This document shows, piece by piece, positions 32,986-37,029 of a stretch of 37,029 nt of DNA. The stretch's first letter is position 1; every line of letters begins with the position of its first letter. The notes beneath the pieces were generated by a model. The model was given only the letters and a program-made list of their open reading frames with translations. It was not told where the DNA came from and ran no database searches. Origin of the DNA: FEN-1297 sp046706945 (GTDB lineage: Bacteria > Bacteroidota > Ignavibacteria > Ignavibacteriales > Ignavibacteriaceae); contig JBJKOY010000508.1 of the NCBI GenBank assembly GCA_046706945.1, positions 1-37,029 on the forward strand, written 5' to 3'. The position numbers and the translations under genes were made by a program.

Positions 32986-34077
32986 ATGAAAAAATTTTTA
33001 AGATACGGAATCAAACCGATACCATACGTTATATCCGGTCTCTCGCGAAAAATAGTCGATGCCGACAATGTATGTATCCTGGCGTTTAAATTTCTCGGTG
33101 ACGCCGTTTTTTCTATTCCCGCGATAAAAGTAATTACGGAAAATTTCTCGGGTAAAAGAATAATATTATTCTGCTACGAAGATACGAGAGCGGTATACCA
33201 GCTAATATTGAGGAATGTTGAATTCGTTACTTTCAAAAGGGAGGAGTTGAATTTCAATTCAAGAATTCCCCGTATAAATCTCATTCATAAAATAAGAAAG
33301 ACCCATGCCGGAATATTGTTTGATCTTACAAGCGAATATCAAACTGCTCTGGCAACGGCGTTTAGCGGGGCTGCAGAAACGGTAGGATTTAATTCGGAAT
33401 ATTTTGAATACGTATATAAAGTTTTTTCTCTCAAAAGGAAATTGCCGGATTTAACCGATATGCACCTAGAGCCGGTTCTTAAATTCTTCAACATCAAGGG
33501 TGTCGAGAACAGGAAAATATTCAAAAAAGATTTTGACGTAAGAGACAGGATCTTGGTGCATCCGTTTGCAGGCTGGAAGGCAAAGGAATGGAACATAACC
33601 AATTTTATAAATCTCGCCGCGGAATTGAATAAAGAATACACGTGCCAGTTTATAACCAGGAAAAACTGTATCCCGTACGAACCGCTGTCGCAAATAAAAC
33701 AAAAAGGAATAGGTGTCGTTGAAACCGAAGGAGTCGATCAGTTAATAGAAGAGTTGAAGACATGTTCCATGATTATTTCGAACGATACGGGACCGGTATA
33801 TGTTGCGGCTCTTCTCGGTAAAGCCACGTTTACTATTTACGGCCCCACCAATCCGTTATTTACCGTCCCGCGCGGTGGTCATCATGATTATATTATCGAA
33901 AAAATCGAATGTTCTTCCGCCAATGACGAAAAATATTGCTCCGCTTACGGGGGAAGACTATGCGGCCGTTTCGAATGCATGGACAAATTAGATTATGAAA
34001 ATGTGACGGCAAGAATTAAAACTTTCGCGGAGAGGATCGGTCTGCAGAAAGTTAAATTAGGGAATTCGTACGGTTAG
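32986..34077 (+). CDS. Glycosyltransferase family 9 (heptosyltransferase-like)
   Basis: 363 residues with the GT9 layout: ILAFKFLGDAVFSIPAIKV at the N-terminus, ILVHPFAGWKAKEW mid-protein, and MIISNDTGPVYVAALLGK followed by TIYGPTNP in the C-terminal half. Four cysteines between about residues 304 and 330 (CSS ... YCSAYGGRLCGRFEC) are a feature of some GT9 members. Classical members add heptose to lipopolysaccharide core, but in an exopolysaccharide locus the sugar could be another one. It lies 23 bases after the GT4 gene. Confidence 0.88.
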   Translation: MKKFLRYGIKPIPYVISGLSRKIVDADNVCILAFKFLGDAVFSIPAIKVITENFSGKRIILFCYEDTRAVYQLILRNVEFVTFKREELNFNSRIPRINLIHKIRKTHAGILFDLTSEYQTALATAFSGAAETVGFNSEYFEYVYKVFSLKRKLPDLTDMHLEPVLKFFNIKGVENRKIFKKDFDVRDRILVHPFAGWKAKEWNITNFINLAAELNKEYTCQFITRKNCIPYEPLSQIKQKGIGVVETEGVDQLIEELKTCSMIISNDTGPVYVAALLGKATFTIYGPTNPLFTVPRGGHHDYIIEKIECSSANDEKYCSAYGGRLCGRFECMDKLDYENVTARIKTFAERIGLQKVKLGNSYG

Positions 34078-34105
34078 AATTAGATGGGGCTGTCAAGTTT
34101 AATAT

Positions 34106-35512
34106 ATGCTTAGAAAATATTTATCCCTCGATAGAAATATCTTTCTGCTTTCCTTATTGTTTGCAACACTCGCGATTGCCGTTATGCCGTATCAAATTTA
34201 TTTTGCCGCGTTTTTGATCCTTGCCGCCGCCGCCGTAAAATACGGAGAAAGATTTTTAATCGCCTTCGTCATATTCTCATACCTTACCGTTCCCAGCGAC
34301 ATAGGCGATTTGATCAGGGTGCTGCTTAATATTCTGAATTTTTTAATCCTCGGGTATTTGTTTTTAAAAAGATACGGACTGGAGTTCTCCGACTATCCCG
34401 AAATACCCAAGTCGATGTTATATCTGCTTGTTTTTACAGTCTCAACTATGACGATGTCGGCTTTTTATTCGGCCTCTATACTCACCGGATTTATAGAAAT
34501 ATCCAGGACAGTTATATTTCTTGTCTTATTTTACTGGCTTTATTCATTTTTATCCGATGATAAAGCCGTATTCGGATTTATAAATGCATTATTGCTTTCG
34601 GCGATTGTCATTGCTCTTTCGATGTTTTACGAATTCTTAAGAACGGACAAATTTATTTTTATGCTGGGGAGCATGGGATACGTTACCCTGGGCGGATATT
34701 TCACTAATTCCACCGCCGTAGGCGGATTCCTGGCCGTTACTCTATCGCTTACATTGCTGTATCTTTTTATAAAGAAGAAGAGGAAATACAGATCCTTAAT
34801 TATATTTTTCTTTCTCCTTCAATTAATCGCACTGTTTTTAACCAATGCCAGGGCGGCCATTGCAGCGGCTTTCGTCAGCGTGATGTTCACTTTATATTAT
34901 ATGAACAGGAAAGTATTCAGACGTACCGCGGCTACAATAATTATTGCTGCGGTAATGCTTTTTCATATCCCTTATTTCAGTTCGATTATCGACAACTATT
35001 TCAGGGTTAACAGAATATTTGAGAATACGCGCTACTATTTATGGGAAATGGCCTGGGGAATGATAAAAGACAATCCCATTCTGGGCGTAGGCCCCGGCAT
35101 GTTCAATCACTACATGTATGCCTACCTGCCCGTGAGAATGGGTAGCTGGACCGAACAGCAGATTTATGTGCTGCAGCAGATTGCGGCGGCGCCTTCTCAT
35201 AATTTCTTTTTGATGAGAGCCTCCCAGGAAGGTATTTTCGGGTTGATTTCGGCAGTAGGCATATTCATTATTTATTTCGGCTACGGTTTTCGTCTGATCA
35301 AACTTAGCAAACACGACCGGGGAAATTATTATATACTTTCGGTGGGAATAACAGGCATCGGATTAGGTCTGCTAGTAAGATCTTTTTTCGAGGCAACGGG
35401 GATATTCACGAACGGCTGGATTACTAGGGATCTGCCGTTTTGGCTTTTACTGGGCATCCTGTTTTATATGAAATTAAAAATTACCGGCCGGACGAATGAA
35501 TCCCGGTTTTAG
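34106..35512 (+). CDS. O-antigen ligase/polymerase family (Wzy/WaaL-like)
   Basis: 468-residue polytopic membrane protein (about 11-12 helices). The large periplasmic loop of the O-antigen ligase domain is recognisable by the MAWGMIKDNPILGVGPGMFN segment and by APSHNFFLMRASQEGIFGL, with its conserved His. In this setting it most likely polymerises repeat units (Wzy), with the SLBB exporter and Wzz-like protein completing the route. A ligase role cannot be excluded. Confidence 0.88.
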   Translation: MLRKYLSLDRNIFLLSLLFATLAIAVMPYQIYFAAFLILAAAAVKYGERFLIAFVIFSYLTVPSDIGDLIRVLLNILNFLILGYLFLKRYGLEFSDYPEIPKSMLYLLVFTVSTMTMSAFYSASILTGFIEISRTVIFLVLFYWLYSFLSDDKAVFGFINALLLSAIVIALSMFYEFLRTDKFIFMLGSMGYVTLGGYFTNSTAVGGFLAVTLSLTLLYLFIKKKRKYRSLIIFFFLLQLIALFLTNARAAIAAAFVSVMFTLYYMNRKVFRRTAATIIIAAVMLFHIPYFSSIIDNYFRVNRIFENTRYYLWEMAWGMIKDNPILGVGPGMFNHYMYAYLPVRMGSWTEQQIYVLQQIAAAPSHNFFLMRASQEGIFGLISAVGIFIIYFGYGFRLIKLSKHDRGNYYILSVGITGIGLGLLVRSFFEATGIFTNGWITRDLPFWLLLGILFYMKLKITGRTNESRF

Positions 35513-35538
35513 GAAGGTATAACTAAGAATTTAATCCC

Positions 35539-36525
35539 ATGTCTTTAACCGTTCGCATTAAAAAATTATCGGACTTATTAAACAAAGCAAGCGTATTTTA
35601 CAGTCCTAAATCGGCTAATTACTGGCATACCATAACTCCGTGCGGAATAAAAAGCAAGCCGGAAGATATCGGCGGTTATTATCTCGATTTCAGTTCCAAA
35701 GCGAAATACGTACAGAAAACGGATGAGAACGGCGTTCCTTTATTCGAATATTTAAACGAGATCCCGGAAACGTATCATCCCATTGCCATCAGCCAGTACG
35801 CCCTGGGATTATACGATATGTATTTTGCAAGCGGAAGTAAAGATAAAAATTTAAGAGACAGGTTCCTTGCCCAATCAGATTGGCTGCGGAATAATGCGGT
35901 AATAAGCAACAGAAGTGCCGTATGGTATTTCAATTATCCCGATAGAAGATACGGAATTGACCCGCCGTGGTGCTCGGCAATGGCCCAGGGGGAAGCGGTA
36001 TCCGTTTTATGCAGGGCGCATAAAATTACCGGCAGTAATGACTATTTAAATATAGCGGAGATGGCAATAATGCCGTTCGAAAAAAAAATTCCGGAAGGAG
36101 GTGTCCGGAATTATTTCAAAGACATCGTCCTATATGAAGAATTTCCATCCGTCGAAGTTACCGGCGTCTTGAACGGCTTCATGTTTTCGTTATTCGGCCT
36201 GTATGATTTATATCTGGCTAACGGGAACAAAACCGCAATAAAGCTCTTCCGCGAAGGAGCGGAAAGCATAAAATCACTTTTGAAATATTTCGATACCGGA
36301 TACTGGTCGAGGTACGATTTATATAAGTATCCTTTATCGAACCCGGCATCTTACACGTACCACGGACTGCACGTAGAGCAATTGAAGGTTTTATTTATCT
36401 TAACGGAAGAAAAATTATTTCTCGAATATTCCGAGAAGTGGCGGCAGTATGAAAAAGGTTTTACGAGAAAGACAAGAGCCCTAATTAATAAGATTTTTTA
36501 CCTTAAAAAAATGAAAGCAATTTGA
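35539..36525 (+). CDS. D-glucuronyl C5-epimerase catalytic-domain protein
   Basis: 328 residues with strong family resemblance to the C-terminal catalytic domain of the heparan-sulfate glucuronyl C5-epimerase (GLCE_C), which turns D-GlcA into L-IdoA inside a polymer. Matching segments: YHPIAISQYALGLYD (79-93), PPWCSAMAQGEAVSVL (142-157), YEEFPS (199-204), VLNGFMFSLFGLYDL (210-224), YFDTG (250-254), YDLY (259-262) and SYTYHGLHVEQL (271-282). No signal peptide or N-terminal eukaryotic domain is present. Conserved EEYP of animal enzymes reads EEFP here. It follows the polymerase gene by 26 bases. Substrate is not determined. Confidence 0.85.
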   Translation: MSLTVRIKKLSDLLNKASVFYSPKSANYWHTITPCGIKSKPEDIGGYYLDFSSKAKYVQKTDENGVPLFEYLNEIPETYHPIAISQYALGLYDMYFASGSKDKNLRDRFLAQSDWLRNNAVISNRSAVWYFNYPDRRYGIDPPWCSAMAQGEAVSVLCRAHKITGSNDYLNIAEMAIMPFEKKIPEGGVRNYFKDIVLYEEFPSVEVTGVLNGFMFSLFGLYDLYLANGNKTAIKLFREGAESIKSLLKYFDTGYWSRYDLYKYPLSNPASYTYHGLHVEQLKVLFILTEEKLFLEYSEKWRQYEKGFTRKTRALINKIFYLKKMKAI

Positions 36526-36550
36526 AAACAGAAATTACCGGGATTAAAGT

Positions 36551-37029
36551 ATGGAAACACCGCTCATTACGGTGATCGTACCTTGCTTTAACGAGAAAAA
36601 ATATATAGAAAAATGCGTCGTTTCAATATTGAACCAGAGTATTCCCCCGGGACAGATGGAGATTTTAATAGTTGACGGTATGAGCGGCGACGGGACAAGG
36701 GAGATTTTATTCCGCCTCAGGGAAAAGACCGGCCGCTTCAGGATTTTGGATAATGAAAAGCAAACGACGCCGTTCGCAAGAAATATCGGAATTAAAGAAT
36801 CCGGCGGTAGTTACATCGCTATTCTAGACGCTCACAGCGAATATGCCCGGGATTACCTTTTAAATTCATTGAAATTGTTCGACGAACATCCTGAAATTTC
36901 ATGTGCGGGCGGACCTATTGAGAGCGCCGGCTTAAGCGGTTTCGGCAGGGCTGCGGCAATATCCATGTCTCATCCCATTGGCGTAGGCAACGCTAAACAT
37001 CGTTTCCCCGGGTATGAAGGGTATGCGGA
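36551..37029 (+). CDS. Glycosyltransferase family 2 (ExoA-like), 3'-truncated by window edge
   Basis: GT-A fold inverting glycosyltransferase; the first 159 codons are visible with no stop. LITVIVPCFNEKKYIEKCV opens the protein, VDGMSGDGTREIL is the nucleotide-binding segment, and AILDAHSEY is the DxH/DxD metal-binding motif. The ARNIGIKESGGSYIAILDA stretch and a later VGNAKHRFPGYEG segment resemble ExoA-type succinoglycan glucosyltransferases. The start ATG is at 36551. It continues the polysaccharide locus to the right of the window. Confidence 0.88.
   Translation, partial: METPLITVIVPCFNEKKYIEKCVVSILNQSIPPGQMEILIVDGMSGDGTREILFRLREKTGRFRILDNEKQTTPFARNIGIKESGGSYIAILDAHSEYARDYLLNSLKLFDEHPEISCAGGPIESAGLSGFGRAAAISMSHPIGVGNAKHRFPGYEGYA

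Noticed and set aside
1..37029. Search for CRISPR arrays, IS elements, prophage or defence systems
   Set aside because: No regularly spaced repeats, transposase, integrase, restriction or toxin-antitoxin genes were recognised. All gene-sized frames have housekeeping or polysaccharide assignments or are lipoproteins.

Overview
This is a gene-dense, moderately AT-rich bacterial chromosome segment. It is almost entirely coding, with tightly packed and often overlapping genes, and housekeeping operons lead into an exopolysaccharide locus at the right end. Protein family composition, TAnnTTTG-type -7 promoter boxes and heavy use of TTG start codons suggest the Bacteroidota/Chlorobiota/Ignavibacteriota lineage. 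An Ignavibacteria-like organism is my best guess. This is inference, because there is no rRNA or other decisive marker in the window. I see no prophage, IS element, CRISPR array or tRNA/rRNA gene.

Region 1 (1-9559, + strand) is a mixed housekeeping block. It carries thyA (5' end cut off by the window) and folA (thymidylate/folate), mutL (mismatch repair), a B12-dependent acyl-CoA mutase large subunit, a UbiA-family polyprenyl-phosphate phosphoribosyltransferase-like enzyme, a small lipoprotein, a CNNM/CorC-type CBS protein, a DCC-family thiol protein, tgt (queuosine) and yajC (Sec accessory). Region 2 (9634-12587, +) holds ribBA, a roughly 430-base gap with degenerate palindromic repeats, and an NfeD-type membrane serine protease.

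Region 3 (12670-15240, - strand) is a lipoprotein gene followed on the same strand by ndk and sucD. sucD has an unusual lysine-rich tail. A divergent promoter region separates it from a KimA-like APC transporter (15395-17377, +). Region 4 (17445-22641, - strand) reads, in transcription order: a degenerate PurC-like protein, psd, pssA, purS, purQ, two tandem tatA genes, then gatA. Phospholipid (phosphatidylethanolamine) synthesis, purine synthesis and protein export are thus interleaved in what looks like one operon.

Region 5 (22798-26471, +) is ybaB, recR, a methyltransferase, two tandem lipoproteins and ftsX. Region 6 (26565-37029, +, running off the window) is a polysaccharide locus. It encodes an SLBB outer-membrane exporter, a Wzz/GumC-like co-polymerase, UDP-glucuronate decarboxylase, a MurJ/Wzx-like flippase, GT4 and GT9 glycosyltransferases, a Wzy/WaaL-type polymerase, a homologue of the heparan-sulfate D-glucuronyl C5-epimerase catalytic domain, and an ExoA-like GT2 (partial). 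Together these suggest a Wzx/Wzy-type exopolysaccharide made from UDP-glucuronate-derived sugars, with possible GlcA-to-IdoA conversion at polymer level. This is the most interesting content of the window.
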